Below are positions 55,541 through 64,000 of a DNA stretch of 64,000 nucleotides, piece after piece (position 1 is the stretch's first letter; the number at the start of each line of letters is the position of its first letter). Made by a program: the position numbers and the translations under genes. The notes beneath the pieces were generated by a model. The model made no database searches. It saw nothing but the letters and a program-made list of their open reading frames with translations, and was not told the DNA's origin. Origin of the DNA: Candidatus Didemnitutus sp. (GTDB lineage Bacteria; Verrucomicrobiota; Verrucomicrobiia; Opitutales; Opitutaceae); the NCBI GenBank assembly GCA_019634575.1, contig JAHCAY010000001.1, positions 3,348,001 through 3,412,000 of the forward strand, written 5' to 3'.

Positions 55541-58500
55541 ATGCCGCCGCCACGTCCTCAACCGAGTTTTCGCATCGAGTTCCCGCCGGAACTGCCGATC
55601 AGCGCGCGCGCGGACGAAATCATCGGCCTGCTGCTGAAACACCAAGTCATCGTGCTCGCGGGCGAGACCGGTTCGGGCAAGACGACGCAGATTCCCAAGA
55701 TGGTGCTCGCCGCCGGCGGCGGCACGCGCGGCAAGATCGCGTGCACGCAACCGCGCCGCGTGGCGGCCGCGTCGGTGTCGCGTCGCGTGGCGGAGGAGCT
55801 GAACGTCGATTGGGGCAAGGAGGTCGGCTGCAAGATCCGCTTCGCCGACCAGACGTCGGCGCAGACGGTCGTGAAGTTCATGACCGACGGCATGCTGCTC
55901 GCCGAGCTGCAGGGCGACCCCGAGTTGCGCGAATACGACGCCATCATCGTCGACGAGGCGCACGAGCGTTCGCTCAACATCGATTTCATCCTCGGCCACC
56001 TTCGCCGGCTGCGTCTGCGCCGGCCCGATCTGAAAATCGTCATCACCTCCGCGACGATCGACACGCAGGCGTTTTCCGACGCGTTCGACGGCGCGCCGAT
56101 CGTCGAGGTTTCCGGGCGCACGTATCCGGTGGAGGTGATTTACGCGCCGCTGGAGGAATTGGGCGCACCGAAGGACGGACGCGAAGCGGCGGGCCCGGCG
56201 ATCCCGCCCCATCAGCCCGATCGCAACGACGAGTTCACCTACATCGACGGTGCGGTCGAGGCGGTCGAGCGCGTGCTGCGCGAGAGCGCGGACGGCGACA
56301 TCCTCGTGTTCCTGCCGACCGAGCGCGACATCCGCGAAGTCACCGACCAACTCGAAGGCCGCCGCACGCGCGCCATCGAGATCGTGCCGCTCTTCGGTCG
56401 CCTGACCAATGCCGAGCAGCAACGCGTCTTCGCGCCCACGCAGAAGCGCAAGATCGTCGTCGCGACAAACATCGCGGAGACGTCGCTGACGATTCCCGGC
56501 ATCCGCTTCGTCATCGACACCGGTCTCGCGCGCATCAGCCGCTACGTGCCGCAAAGCCGCACGCGCCGCCTGCCGGTCGAGCCGGTGGCGCAGAGCAGTG
56601 CCGACCAGCGCAAGGGCCGCTGCGGCCGCGTCAGCAACGGCGTCTGCATCCGTCTCTACTCGGAACAGGATTTCAACGAGCGCCCGCGTTTCGCACAGCC
56701 GGAAATCCAGCGCAGCAATCTCGCGGACGTCATCCTGCGCATGAAGGCCTTCGGCCTCGGCGACATCGAGGAATTCCCCTTCCTCAACGCGCCGCCGGCG
56801 AAGGGCATTCGCGCGGGCTACGCGCTGCTCCACGAACTCGGCGCGATCGACGATTCCGGCGTGCTCACCGACCTCGGCCGCGACCTCGCGCACTTGCCGG
56901 TCGACCCGACGGTCGGCCGCATGGTGCTCCAGGCGCGCGAGGAGAAATGCCTGGCCGAGGCGCTCATCATCGCCGCCGCGTTGAGCATTCAGGACCCGCG
57001 CGAGCGTCCGCTCGATGCGCAGCAAAAAGCCGACGCGGCGCACCGGCGCTTCACGCATCCCGACTCGGATTTTCTCACGCTGCTCTCGATCTGGGAGGCG
57101 TATCACGACGACTTCGAGACGATGACGCTCGGAAAGCTGCGGAAATTCTGCACGGCGCATTTCCTGTCGTTCATGCGCATGCGCGAGTGGCGCGACGTGC
57201 ATGCGCAACTCATCGACACGATCGAAGGCGGCGAAGGTTTCGAGGACACGTCGGTCTTCGACGGCACCGGCGCCGATCCGCGCGATAGCGGCCGCGCCGC
57301 GCGGCGCAAGGCGGTGGCGACGCCCGAGTCGGTGCGCGATCTCGTGCCCGGCACGCCGGGCTACCGCGCGATCCATCGCTCCATTCTCGCCGGCTTGCTC
57401 GGCAACATCGCCACGCGGCTCGACGACGGCACGTATCACGCCGCGCACGATCGCAAGGTCGCGGTGTTCCCCGGTTCGTCGCTTTTCGAGAAACCGCAGC
57501 GCGAAAAAGTCGTCGCGCCGCGCAAGGAAGGACCCCCGAAGCCGAAGGTCGCGCGCTGGCTCATGGCGTCGGAAATCATGGAGACCGGCCGCGTCTACGC
57601 CCGCACCTGTGCGCGCATCGATCCGACCTGGGCGCTCGATCTCGGCGCGCATTTGCTGCGCGTGGCGCACAGCGAACCGTTTTGGAGCATCGAGAGCGGC
57701 CGTGTGCTCGTGAAGGAGCGCCGCCGCCTCTACAACCTCGAGCTCGACACGCGCTCGGTCGGCTACGGCAAAATCGATCCACGGCACGCGACGGAGATTT
57801 TCATTCGCGAGGGACTCGTCGGCGACACGGTGACGTTCCCGCTCGACTTCATCGCGCACAACCGCCGCGTGCGCGAGCAAACCGAGAGCGTGCTCACGCG
57901 CCTGCGCGCGGCGGGTTACATGAACCTCGACGAGGCGCTGTATCGCTTCTACGCGCGGCGATTGATGCCGGAGAGCTTGGCAGGCCGGGTGCGACCGCCG
58001 GGCGCGCCGACGAACCTGGCCGAAGCGGCGGGTCCAACGCCCCCGCCTTACCAAGGCATCTCGAGCGTGCCCGAGCTCGTCGATCACGTGCGGCACCGGC
58101 AGACGACCGAGCCGAAGTTCCTCTTTCTCGGCGAGGACGACCTGAAGCCGCAGGTCGAGGAGACGCACGACCACGGCGCGTTTCCGGAGCAGCTCCCGCT
58201 CGAGAACCGCGCACTGCCGCTCAACTACGCCTACAAGCCCGGGCAGGACGACGACGGCGTGACGCTCCGCGTGAATCTCGACGAGGCCGCCGACCTTTCG
58301 CCCGCGACACTCGATTGGGCGGTGCCCGGGCATGTGCGCGAGAAGATCGAGCTGATGCTGAAGGCGCTCCCGAAGGAGCAGCGCCGCACGCTCATCCCGC
58401 TCGCCGAGACCGCGCAGAAAATCGCCGGCGAAATCCAGCTCATCGCCGCGCGTTCGCCGCAGCCCACGCTCGCGCAGGCGCTGGCCGAGGTGCTGACGCA

Positions 58501-59713
58501 GCGCCTCGGCGTGCGCATCGATCCGCGCGGGTGGGATGCGAAAACGCTGCCCGATCACCTGCGCGTGCGCGTCGAGGTTTTGGACCGTCGCGGCGCGGTG
58601 CTCGGGGCGAGCCGCGACCTGGCGGAATTGCAGGCGCAGCTCGGCACGAAGCAGCGCGAGGTCAGCCAGCGCGCGGCGAAGGCCGACAACTCCGCTTGGC
58701 GCGCGGCCCGGGAGAAGTGGGAGAAACCGCCGGCGGACAGCTGGAAGTTCGGCGACCTGCCCGCGGCGGTGGTGGTCAGCGAGCAGGCCGGCGTGCCGGT
58801 GCTGGCTTATCCGGGTTTGCAGGCGAGCGACGCCGGTGTGGCGGTGCGGTTGTTCGCCACGCCCGAGGAGGCGCGCGCGGCGACGCACGGCGGCATGCGG
58901 AGGTTGCTCGAGACGGCGCTGCGCTACGAGCTCGGCTGGCTCGAGAAGGACCTGCGCGACTTGCGCGCGATCGGCACGCTGGCGGTGACGCTGGCGCCGC
59001 TGGAAAAATTGCAGGCCGACGCGCTCGAGTCGATCCGGCGCTGGGTGACCGAGGGCGCGAGGATCGGGCGGGCGCGGGCGAGTTCGCTGCCTGCGGGGAG
59101 GCTCGGCGAGGACGCCGCGCCCTACCTGACGACGGCGGATTTCGAGCGCGCCTGCGGCGACGCGAAGGCGGATTTGCGCGGGCTCGTGCCGAAGCTCGTG
59201 GACTGGCTGCGCGAGACGCTGACGCTGCGGCTCGCGCTGCAGACGCACAAGACGCCGTATCCGGGCCTGGAAAACGATCTCGGCGCGCTGCTGCCGCCGG
59301 ACTTCCTGCGCCGCACGCCGTTCGCGCGCGTGAAGGAGCTGCCGCGCTACCTGAAGGGCATGCAGGCGCGCGCGGAGCGTTGGAAGCGCGACCCGGCCAA
59401 GGACGCGTCGCGCGCGCGGGAGTTGCAGCCGTTCGTGCAGGCCTTGGCGCGGCTCGGCGACCGGGCAGGGGAGTTCCGCTGGCTGGTGGAGGAGTTCCGC
59501 GTGAGCCTGTTCGCGCAGGAGCTCGGGACGGCGGAGCCGGTTTCGGCGGTGCGATTGGAAAAGGCGTTGCGCGATCTCGCGGCCGGCAAGGACGGCGAGC
59601 CCGCGCCGGCTTTCGCCGCGGCGCCGGAGAAGCCGAAGGTGGCGGTCCCGTTGCCCGCGAAAGGCAAGACGGTGCTCAAGAGTTTCGGGGCGCTGGGAAA
59701 CTTGCCGCGCTGA
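55541..59713 (+). CDS. hrpA: ATP-dependent RNA helicase HrpA
   Basis: 1390 residues from ATG 55541. DEAH/RHA helicase: motif I GETGSGKTTQI, Ia TQPRRVAA, motif II DEAH in IIVDEAHERSLN, motif III SAT in VITSATID, motif IV region DILVFLPTERDI, motif V TNIAETSLTIPG and motif VI QRKGRCGR. Then the helicase-associated (HA2) and OB-fold domains, and the long DUF3418-type C-terminal region (PEQLPLENRALPLNYAYKPG onward) diagnostic of bacterial HrpA. Length is slightly above E. coli HrpA. In E. coli it rescues stalled ribosomes. The tail is Lys/Ala/Pro-rich. Confidence 0.94.
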   Translation: MPPPRPQPSFRIEFPPELPISARADEIIGLLLKHQVIVLAGETGSGKTTQIPKMVLAAGGGTRGKIACTQPRRVAAASVSRRVAEELNVDWGKEVGCKIRFADQTSAQTVVKFMTDGMLLAELQGDPELREYDAIIVDEAHERSLNIDFILGHLRRLRLRRPDLKIVITSATIDTQAFSDAFDGAPIVEVSGRTYPVEVIYAPLEELGAPKDGREAAGPAIPPHQPDRNDEFTYIDGAVEAVERVLRESADGDILVFLPTERDIREVTDQLEGRRTRAIEIVPLFGRLTNAEQQRVFAPTQKRKIVVATNIAETSLTIPGIRFVIDTGLARISRYVPQSRTRRLPVEPVAQSSADQRKGRCGRVSNGVCIRLYSEQDFNERPRFAQPEIQRSNLADVILRMKAFGLGDIEEFPFLNAPPAKGIRAGYALLHELGAIDDSGVLTDLGRDLAHLPVDPTVGRMVLQAREEKCLAEALIIAAALSIQDPRERPLDAQQKADAAHRRFTHPDSDFLTLLSIWEAYHDDFETMTLGKLRKFCTAHFLSFMRMREWRDVHAQLIDTIEGGEGFEDTSVFDGTGADPRDSGRAARRKAVATPESVRDLVPGTPGYRAIHRSILAGLLGNIATRLDDGTYHAAHDRKVAVFPGSSLFEKPQREKVVAPRKEGPPKPKVARWLMASEIMETGRVYARTCARIDPTWALDLGAHLLRVAHSEPFWSIESGRVLVKERRRLYNLELDTRSVGYGKIDPRHATEIFIREGLVGDTVTFPLDFIAHNRRVREQTESVLTRLRAAGYMNLDEALYRFYARRLMPESLAGRVRPPGAPTNLAEAAGPTPPPYQGISSVPELVDHVRHRQTTEPKFLFLGEDDLKPQVEETHDHGAFPEQLPLENRALPLNYAYKPGQDDDGVTLRVNLDEAADLSPATLDWAVPGHVREKIELMLKALPKEQRRTLIPLAETAQKIAGEIQLIAARSPQPTLAQALAEVLTQRLGVRIDPRGWDAKTLPDHLRVRVEVLDRRGAVLGASRDLAELQAQLGTKQREVSQRAAKADNSAWRAAREKWEKPPADSWKFGDLPAAVVVSEQAGVPVLAYPGLQASDAGVAVRLFATPEEARAATHGGMRRLLETALRYELGWLEKDLRDLRAIGTLAVTLAPLEKLQADALESIRRWVTEGARIGRARASSLPAGRLGEDAAPYLTTADFERACGDAKADLRGLVPKLVDWLRETLTLRLALQTHKTPYPGLENDLGALLPPDFLRRTPFARVKELPRYLKGMQARAERWKRDPAKDASRARELQPFVQALARLGDRAGEFRWLVEEFRVSLFAQELGTAEPVSAVRLEKALRDLAAGKDGEPAPAFAAAPEKPKVAVPLPAKGKTVLKSFGALGNLPR

Positions 59714-59744
59714 GCCGCTGGCGGCGTAGGGGTGCAGCGGCGTT

Positions 59745-59763
59745 CATTACGTATTACGTAATG
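59745..59763. promoter_or_regulatory. 19-bp perfect palindrome upstream of the CBS-domain gene
   Basis: CATTACGTA-T-TACGTAATG, 9-bp arms around one base, in the 239-base gap after hrpA and 190 bases before the CBS gene. AT-rich against very GC-rich surroundings. The rest of the gap shows nothing I can name. Confidence 0.55.
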
Positions 59764-59952
59764 TTCCGCGGCGAGCGACTGGGCGCCGCGCGCGATGCTT
59801 TGGGGCGCATGGCGCGAGATCGCGGGCGGATACTCCCAGGGGAGTGGGCATGCTCGGAAGAGCGAGATGCACTGCGGACGGCGTGTCGTGGCTTTGAGAT
59901 TGCCGGTGCGCCGCCGGCCGGTAGCTTGCCGCGCAACCCCACCCCAAAACGC

Positions 59953-60396
59953 ATGAATACCTCGATTGCGACTTTGCTGGAACACAAGGGCGCGGCGGTT
60001 CGCTCGGTGGCCAGCACGGTTTCGGTATCTGACGCAGTGAAAGAGATGAACCGCCACAAGATCGGCTCGGTGCTCGTCATGGACGGCCCGCGCCTCGCCG
60101 GCATCTTCACCGAGCGCGACGTGCTCACGCGCGTCGTCGCCGCCGACCTCGATCCGAAATCCACGCCGATCTCGCGCGTGATGACCGCCAACGTCCTGAC
60201 CATCGCGCCGGAGACGACCATGCAGCAGATGATGGACACGTTCTCGGAGAAACGCTGCCGTCACATGCCCGTGGTGAAGGACGGCAATATTCTCGGTCTC
60301 ATTTCCATCGGCGACGTGTCGCGCTGGGTCGCGAACTCGCACCGCGCCGAGGCGGAATCGCTCCGGCAATACATCGGCGGCGGACTCTCGGCGTGA
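59953..60396 (+). CDS. Tandem CBS-domain protein
   Basis: 147 residues from ATG 59953. Two CBS motifs: residues ~15-65 (HKIGSVLVMDGPRLAGIFTE then RD) and ~80-130 (KRCRHMPVVKDGNILGLISI then GD). Stand-alone CBS pairs bind adenine nucleotides or NAD-type ligands and act as regulatory subunits. No fused enzyme domain. The stop overlaps the lipoprotein GTG (GTGA), so the two genes are translationally coupled. Confidence 0.9.
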   Translation: MNTSIATLLEHKGAAVRSVASTVSVSDAVKEMNRHKIGSVLVMDGPRLAGIFTERDVLTRVVAADLDPKSTPISRVMTANVLTIAPETTMQQMMDTFSEKRCRHMPVVKDGNILGLISIGDVSRWVANSHRAEAESLRQYIGGGLSA

Positions 60397-60869
60397 GACG
60401 GGGAGCGGCGGGCCTCGTCTTGCTGGCGTGGGCCGCGCTGGCGTTGAGCGGTTGCTCCGTGGTGGTCGCCACCGGCGTCGCGGTCGCGACCGTGACGGCG
60501 GCCACCGTGAAGACGGCGGGCAAGGTGACCGTCGCCACCGTGACGACGACCGGCAAGGTGGTGTCGTCGGCGGTGACTTCCTCGGGCGACGTCGCGTCAC
60601 TGTCGATGGAGTCGGCCGCGAAGCTGGCGCGCACCGGCATGGTCGTGGCGGTCGACGCGAGTTCCGGCACGGTGACCGAGCTGCCGTGGCAGGAAGGAAT
60701 GCGGCTCTACTCGACGACGCAGGGCGGCCAACTCGGGGCCGCGTATGAGGCGGCGACGATTTTTCGCGGCAGCAAGCGCATCGCGGCGGACCTGCGCCGC
60801 GTGCGGGCCGGCCTGGAGGATCACGAGCTCAAATCCGGCGACGTCGTGGAACTGCGCCGGCGTGCGTAG
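60393..60869 (+). CDS. Low-complexity lipoprotein
   Basis: 158 residues from GTG 60393. Lipoprotein signal ending LALSGC. The next ~60 residues are almost entirely Val/Thr/Ala/Ser/Lys (VATVTAATVKTAGKVTVATV), a pattern seen in small verrucomicrobial and proteobacterial lipoproteins of unknown role. The C-terminal ~70 residues are an ordinary globular mix (AATIFRGSKRIAADLRRVRA). I do not recognise the function. Confidence 0.75.
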   Translation: MRRGAAGLVLLAWAALALSGCSVVVATGVAVATVTAATVKTAGKVTVATVTTTGKVVSSAVTSSGDVASLSMESAAKLARTGMVVAVDASSGTVTELPWQEGMRLYSTTQGGQLGAAYEAATIFRGSKRIAADLRRVRAGLEDHELKSGDVVELRRRA

Positions 60870-60953
60870 GATTACCTCGGACTTTGGGGTAGGGGATAGA
60901 GCTTAGGCATATTCCCTTGCCGCCGTTTCCGGCGAAAAGTGTTCTTGCAGGAC

Positions 60954-62753
60954 ATGGCGGGAGAGCACCACAGCCTGACGTCGCTCGAGGCGGCGCGCAC
61001 GATCGAGTTTCGAGTGGAGGCCGAGCTCACGCGGATGCTGTATCGCTCGGCGGGCTTCGGGCTGTTTTCGAATTTCGTGCTCGCGGCCATCCTGGCGGCA
61101 GGTGTCTGGAATTATTTTCCGCCGCACATCACGATCGCGTGGCTGGCGGTGATCTTCGCGCTGTCGTGCATGCGCTTGGCGACGAACCTCGCCTTCGCCC
61201 GCAAGGGGCGCGCCGACGGGGAGCTCGGCCGGTGGCGCACGGCGTTCGTCGTCGAGCTGGCCTGCGCCGGCGTCGCGTGGGGCGTGGGCGGCTGGTTTTT
61301 CATCGTCGCGGACGGCATCGTGCCGCGCTGTCTTGCGGCGTTCATCATCGCGGGCATGAACGCAGGTGCCGCGCGGTCGCTGGCGCCGGTGCGGCCGGCC
61401 TACTGGCTCTACGTCGCGACCACGCTCGGGCCGGCGGTGGTGCGGTTCGGCACGGCGAGCGAACCCGGCTCGTGGATGCTCGGGGCGATCACGTTCACCT
61501 ACGCGCTGTTCCTCATCAACACCGCGCACCTGCACCACGCCGATCTGGCCAAACTCTACCGGCTCATCTTCGAGAACGACGAACTCGTCTCGACCCTCAG
61601 CGTGGCCAAGCGCCGTGCCGAAGCGGCCAACCAGGCGAAAAGCGAATTCCTCGCCACGATGAGCCACGAGATCCGCACGCCGATGAACGGCATCCTCGGC
61701 ATGCTGCAGCTGCTGGGCGAGTCGCGCCTCGATGCGGACCAGCGGCAGCACGTCGACGTGGCCAACAAGTCCGCCGACACGCTGCTGCACCTGCTCAACG
61801 ACATCCTCGACCTCTCCAAGATCGAGAGCGGCAAGCTCGAGTTCGAGGACATCGAGTTCTCGCCGCGGGAGGTGGCCGCGGAGGTCGTCGCGTTGTTCGG
61901 CACGCGGGCCCGGGCCAAGGGCCTCGCGATCAAGTTCGAGGTCGATCCGCAGTTGCCGGCCTGCCTGCGCGGCGACGCGATGCGTCTGCGGCAGGTGCTG
62001 CTCAACCTGATCGGCAACGCCGTGAAATTCACCGAGCGCGGCCAGGTCGCCGTGGCGCTGGAGGTCGCGAGGATCGAGGGTGGATTCGCGGCGGTGCGTT
62101 TCCGCGTGCGCGATACCGGCATCGGCATCGAGGCGGCGCTGTTGCCGCGGCTGTTCGAGAAATTCACGCAGGGCGACAGCTCGATGACCCGCCGCTACGG
62201 CGGCTCGGGGCTCGGGCTGGCCATCTCGCAGAGCCTCGTGCGCGGCATGGGCGGCGAGATCGAGGTCGAGAGCACGCACGGGCGCGGCAGCGAGTTCACC
62301 TTCGAGCTCACTTGGCCGCTGGTCCATCGCGCGACGGTGGTGCCGGCCCTGGCGGCGAGCGAAGCCGCGCCGATGCGCTTCGCCGGCCGCGTGCTCGTGG
62401 CGGAGGACGATTGGGGCAACCAGAAGGTGATCGCGCTGATGTTGCACCGCCTTGGCGTGGAGGCGGTGTTGGTCGACAACGGCGCCGATGCCGTCGCGCG
62501 TGCCACGGAAGGCGGCTGGGCGCTCGTGCTGATGGACATGCAGATGCCCGGGATGGATGGCACGGAGGCGACGCGGCTCATCCGCGAGCGACTCGAGGGC
62601 CGGCCGCTGCCGGTCGTCGCGCTCACCGCGAACGTGCGGTCCGAGGATCGCGAAGCGTGCCTCGCGGCGGGCATGAACGATTTCCTGACCAAGCCGGTGC
62701 GGCAGGATCAGCTGCGCGCGTGTCTGGCGCGGTGGCTGCCGCCGGCGGTTTGA
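60954..62753 (+). CDS. Membrane hybrid sensor histidine kinase with C-terminal receiver
   Basis: 599 residues from ATG 60954; GTG 60939 is an alternative. About six TM helices in the first 200 residues form a MASE-like membrane sensor. Coiled linker [19 protein letters not shown], HisKA with [10 protein letters not shown], ATPase N box LIGNAVKF, G1 DTGIGI, G2 [10 protein letters not shown], then a receiver with phospho-acceptor Asp in [11 protein letters not shown] and the Lys of FLTKPV. All phosphotransfer residues are present. No separate output gene lies next to it. Confidence 0.93.
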   Translation: MAGEHHSLTSLEAARTIEFRVEAELTRMLYRSAGFGLFSNFVLAAILAAGVWNYFPPHITIAWLAVIFALSCMRLATNLAFARKGRADGELGRWRTAFVVELACAGVAWGVGGWFFIVADGIVPRCLAAFIIAGMNAGAARSLAPVRPAYWLYVATTLGPAVVRFGTASEPGSWMLGAITFTYALFLINTAHLHHADLAKLYRLIFENDELVSTLSVAKRRAEAANQAKSEFLATMSHEIRTPMNGILGMLQLLGESRLDADQRQHVDVANKSADTLLHLLNDILDLSKIESGKLEFEDIEFSPREVAAEVVALFGTRARAKGLAIKFEVDPQLPACLRGDAMRLRQVLLNLIGNAVKFTERGQVAVALEVARIEGGFAAVRFRVRDTGIGIEAALLPRLFEKFTQGDSSMTRRYGGSGLGLAISQSLVRGMGGEIEVESTHGRGSEFTFELTWPLVHRATVVPALAASEAAPMRFAGRVLVAEDDWGNQKVIALMLHRLGVEAVLVDNGADAVARATEGGWALVLMDMQMPGMDGTEATRLIRERLEGRPLPVVALTANVRSEDREACLAAGMNDFLTKPVRQDQLRACLARWLPPAV

Positions 62754-62808
62754 GGTGCGGTTGCGGGGTCGCGGTTGCGCAACGGGCGGGCTTCGCTACG
62801 GTGCGCGC

Positions 62809-63597
62809 ATGCACTCCCGCACCTTCCTCGCCACCGTGGCCGTGTTGGCCGCCTCCACGCTCCTGACCGCCAAGGTCGTCACGCAAGCCGTCCCGTATGA
62901 ACACGACGGCGTGAAGCTCGAAGGCTTCCTCGCCTATGACGACGCCGTCATGACGCCGCGTCCGGGCGTGCTCGTGTTGCCTGAGTGGTGGGGCCTGAAC
63001 GATTACGCGAAGAGCCGCGCGACGCAGCTCGCGGAGCTCGGCTACGTGGCGTTCGCGGTGGATTACTACGGCGCCGGCGTGACGACCACGGAGGCGAGCC
63101 GCGCGAGCGAGCTGGCGAAGCCATTCTACGGCGACGCGAAAAAGTGGGCCGCGCGCGGTCGCGCCGGGCTCGACCAGCTGCTGGCGACGGGCAAGGTCGC
63201 GCCGGACAAGGTGGCGGCGATCGGCTTCTGCTTCGGCGGTTCGGCGGCGCAGGTGCTGGCCTACAGCGGCGCGCCGCTGGCCGGCATCGTGAGTTTCCAT
63301 GGTTCGCCGATCGCGGCGTGGGACGGCGCGAGCAACCACGCGAAGATCCTCATGCTGCACGGCGCGGCGGACCTCTTCATCAAGCCCGAGGAAATCGCGG
63401 CGTGGGAAAAGGCGGCCGACGCCGGCAAGTTCGACTGGCAGTGGGTTGCCTACGCCGGCGCGGTGCACGCGTTCAGCAATCCCGGCGCCGACGAACTCGG
63501 GAAGAAGAACAACATCCCGGTGCGCTACAACGAGCCGGCGGCGCGCCGTTCGTGGGAGCACATGAAGCTGTTCTTCGCGGAACTGTTCGCGAAGTAA
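62809..63597 (+). CDS. Secreted dienelactone-hydrolase family protein
   Basis: 262 residues from ATG 62809; an in-frame GTG upstream at 62755 would precede the signal. Signal peptide TFLATVAVLAASTLLTA. Alpha/beta-hydrolase with nucleophile elbow GFCFGG, Cys as nucleophile as in dienelactone hydrolases, Asp in LHGAADLFI and His in AGAVHAFSNPGA, so the Cys-Asp-His triad is complete. Early block PEWWGLNDYAKSRA is typical. Substrate unknown; a lactone or ester in the periplasm. Confidence 0.9.
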   Translation: MHSRTFLATVAVLAASTLLTAKVVTQAVPYEHDGVKLEGFLAYDDAVMTPRPGVLVLPEWWGLNDYAKSRATQLAELGYVAFAVDYYGAGVTTTEASRASELAKPFYGDAKKWAARGRAGLDQLLATGKVAPDKVAAIGFCFGGSAAQVLAYSGAPLAGIVSFHGSPIAAWDGASNHAKILMLHGAADLFIKPEEIAAWEKAADAGKFDWQWVAYAGAVHAFSNPGADELGKKNNIPVRYNEPAARRSWEHMKLFFAELFAK

Positions 63598-63648
63598 GCC
63601 GGCGCGACGGGGATTGCGCCGAGCGCGTGGACGGCGTTGGATGCGGGC

Positions 63649-64000
63649 GTGGATCACGCCCGCATCGAAGTCCGTCTCCGCGAGCTGGCGCAGTTGTTCA
63701 ACTCGCTCGATCCGTCGCCGTTCATCGACCGCGATCTCGATGCGGATGCGGAGGAATTCATCGTCAGCTGGGCGCGCGAGCATCCGCCGCACGGCGAACT
63801 GGAATTGCTGATTCATCTGGCGGAGAAGCCGGACGCGGAGCGCGCGGCAGGGGTCGAGGAGGCGGTGCATCACTACTTCGCGAGCCGCGCGGCGATCAAG
63901 GAGCGGGAGTTGCGGCAACTGTTGCGGCGCGGGCGGGCCAGCATGCTGATCGGCGTGGTTTTTCTTGCGGCGTGTTTCGCGCTGGGCGCGCTGTTGCGAC
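63649..64000 (+). CDS. Uncharacterised membrane protein, 3' end outside the window
   Basis: GTG 63649 (TTG 63637 is an alternative) opens a frame that runs off the right edge: 117 residues visible. The first ~90 are hydrophilic and acidic (LAQLFNSLDPSPFIDRDLDA, AREHPPHGELELLIHLA), then KERELRQLLRRGR leads into a TM helix (MLIGVVFLAACFALGALL). An N-terminal cytosolic domain with at least one TM segment. I do not recognise it. Confidence 0.65.
   Translation, partial: MDHARIEVRLRELAQLFNSLDPSPFIDRDLDADAEEFIVSWAREHPPHGELELLIHLAEKPDAERAAGVEEAVHHYFASRAAIKERELRQLLRRGRASMLIGVVFLAACFALGALLR

Noticed and set aside
55421..59248. 1275-residue antisense frame over hrpA
   Set aside because: All helicase motifs are on the plus strand; stop codons are simply rare in GC-rich antisense frames.

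Overview
The window is high-GC, gene-dense bacterial DNA. It looks like a Verrucomicrobiota chromosome, most likely an Opitutaceae-type soil or freshwater bacterium. This is inferred from large secreted proteins built of Ig-like repeats and NHL repeats, a TIGR02999-type ECF sigma factor beside Ser/Thr-kinase/TPR proteins, DUF3570/DUF4266 cassettes, and general style; no marker gene in the window proves it. I see no mobile element, phage, CRISPR array or rRNA. No gap between genes exceeds 300 bases.

Layout. 1-7050: a truncated uncharacterised gene, a DEAD-box helicase with a DEVD motif, a HAD phosphatase, a secreted alpha/beta-hydrolase-fold protein that has lost its nucleophile serine, hisC and a TPR membrane protein. 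7210-11237: a compact exopolysaccharide export block (outer-membrane barrel, Wza-type export protein, Wzc-type tyrosine autokinase). 11234-17445: housekeeping genes (tsaC/Sua5, rpsR, tRNA-Arg, FMN reductase, aroC, a CobW-like protein, cdd, ada).

17500-36800 is the most interesting part. It holds two diverged copies of one envelope redox cassette. Copy A is DUF3570 barrel, ApbE-like flavin transferase, TlpA-like thioredoxin, DUF4266 mini-lipoprotein, OmpR-type regulator, cupredoxin, sensor kinase, porin, and an Ig/NHL surface protein. Copy B is regulator, sensor kinase, DUF3570, ApbE, TlpA, DUF4266, Ig/NHL protein, and a LuxR-type HTH protein. A 16-bp inverted repeat, GTAAC-N6-GTTAC, sits upstream of three of the transcription units. 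Both DUF3570 proteins and the N-termini of both Ig/NHL proteins carry a [DN]xx[VA]GAT motif resembling the ApbE flavin attachment site. Both Ig/NHL proteins end in a GlyGly-CTERM-like tail. Together this suggests a regulated, duplicated, possibly flavinylated extracytoplasmic electron-transfer or metal/redox system; the function is inference.

36862-53430: tRNA-Leu, a polytopic TPR protein, a 2007-residue secreted protein with about 15 Ig-like repeats and a heparinase/alginate-lyase-like domain, then an ECF sigma factor followed by three tandem Ser/Thr kinase-TPR paralogues with signs of recent gene conversion. 53447-64000: a pyrimidine nucleoside phosphorylase, a small membrane protein, hrpA, a CBS-domain protein, a lipoprotein, a hybrid sensor kinase, a dienelactone-hydrolase-like protein and a truncated membrane protein.
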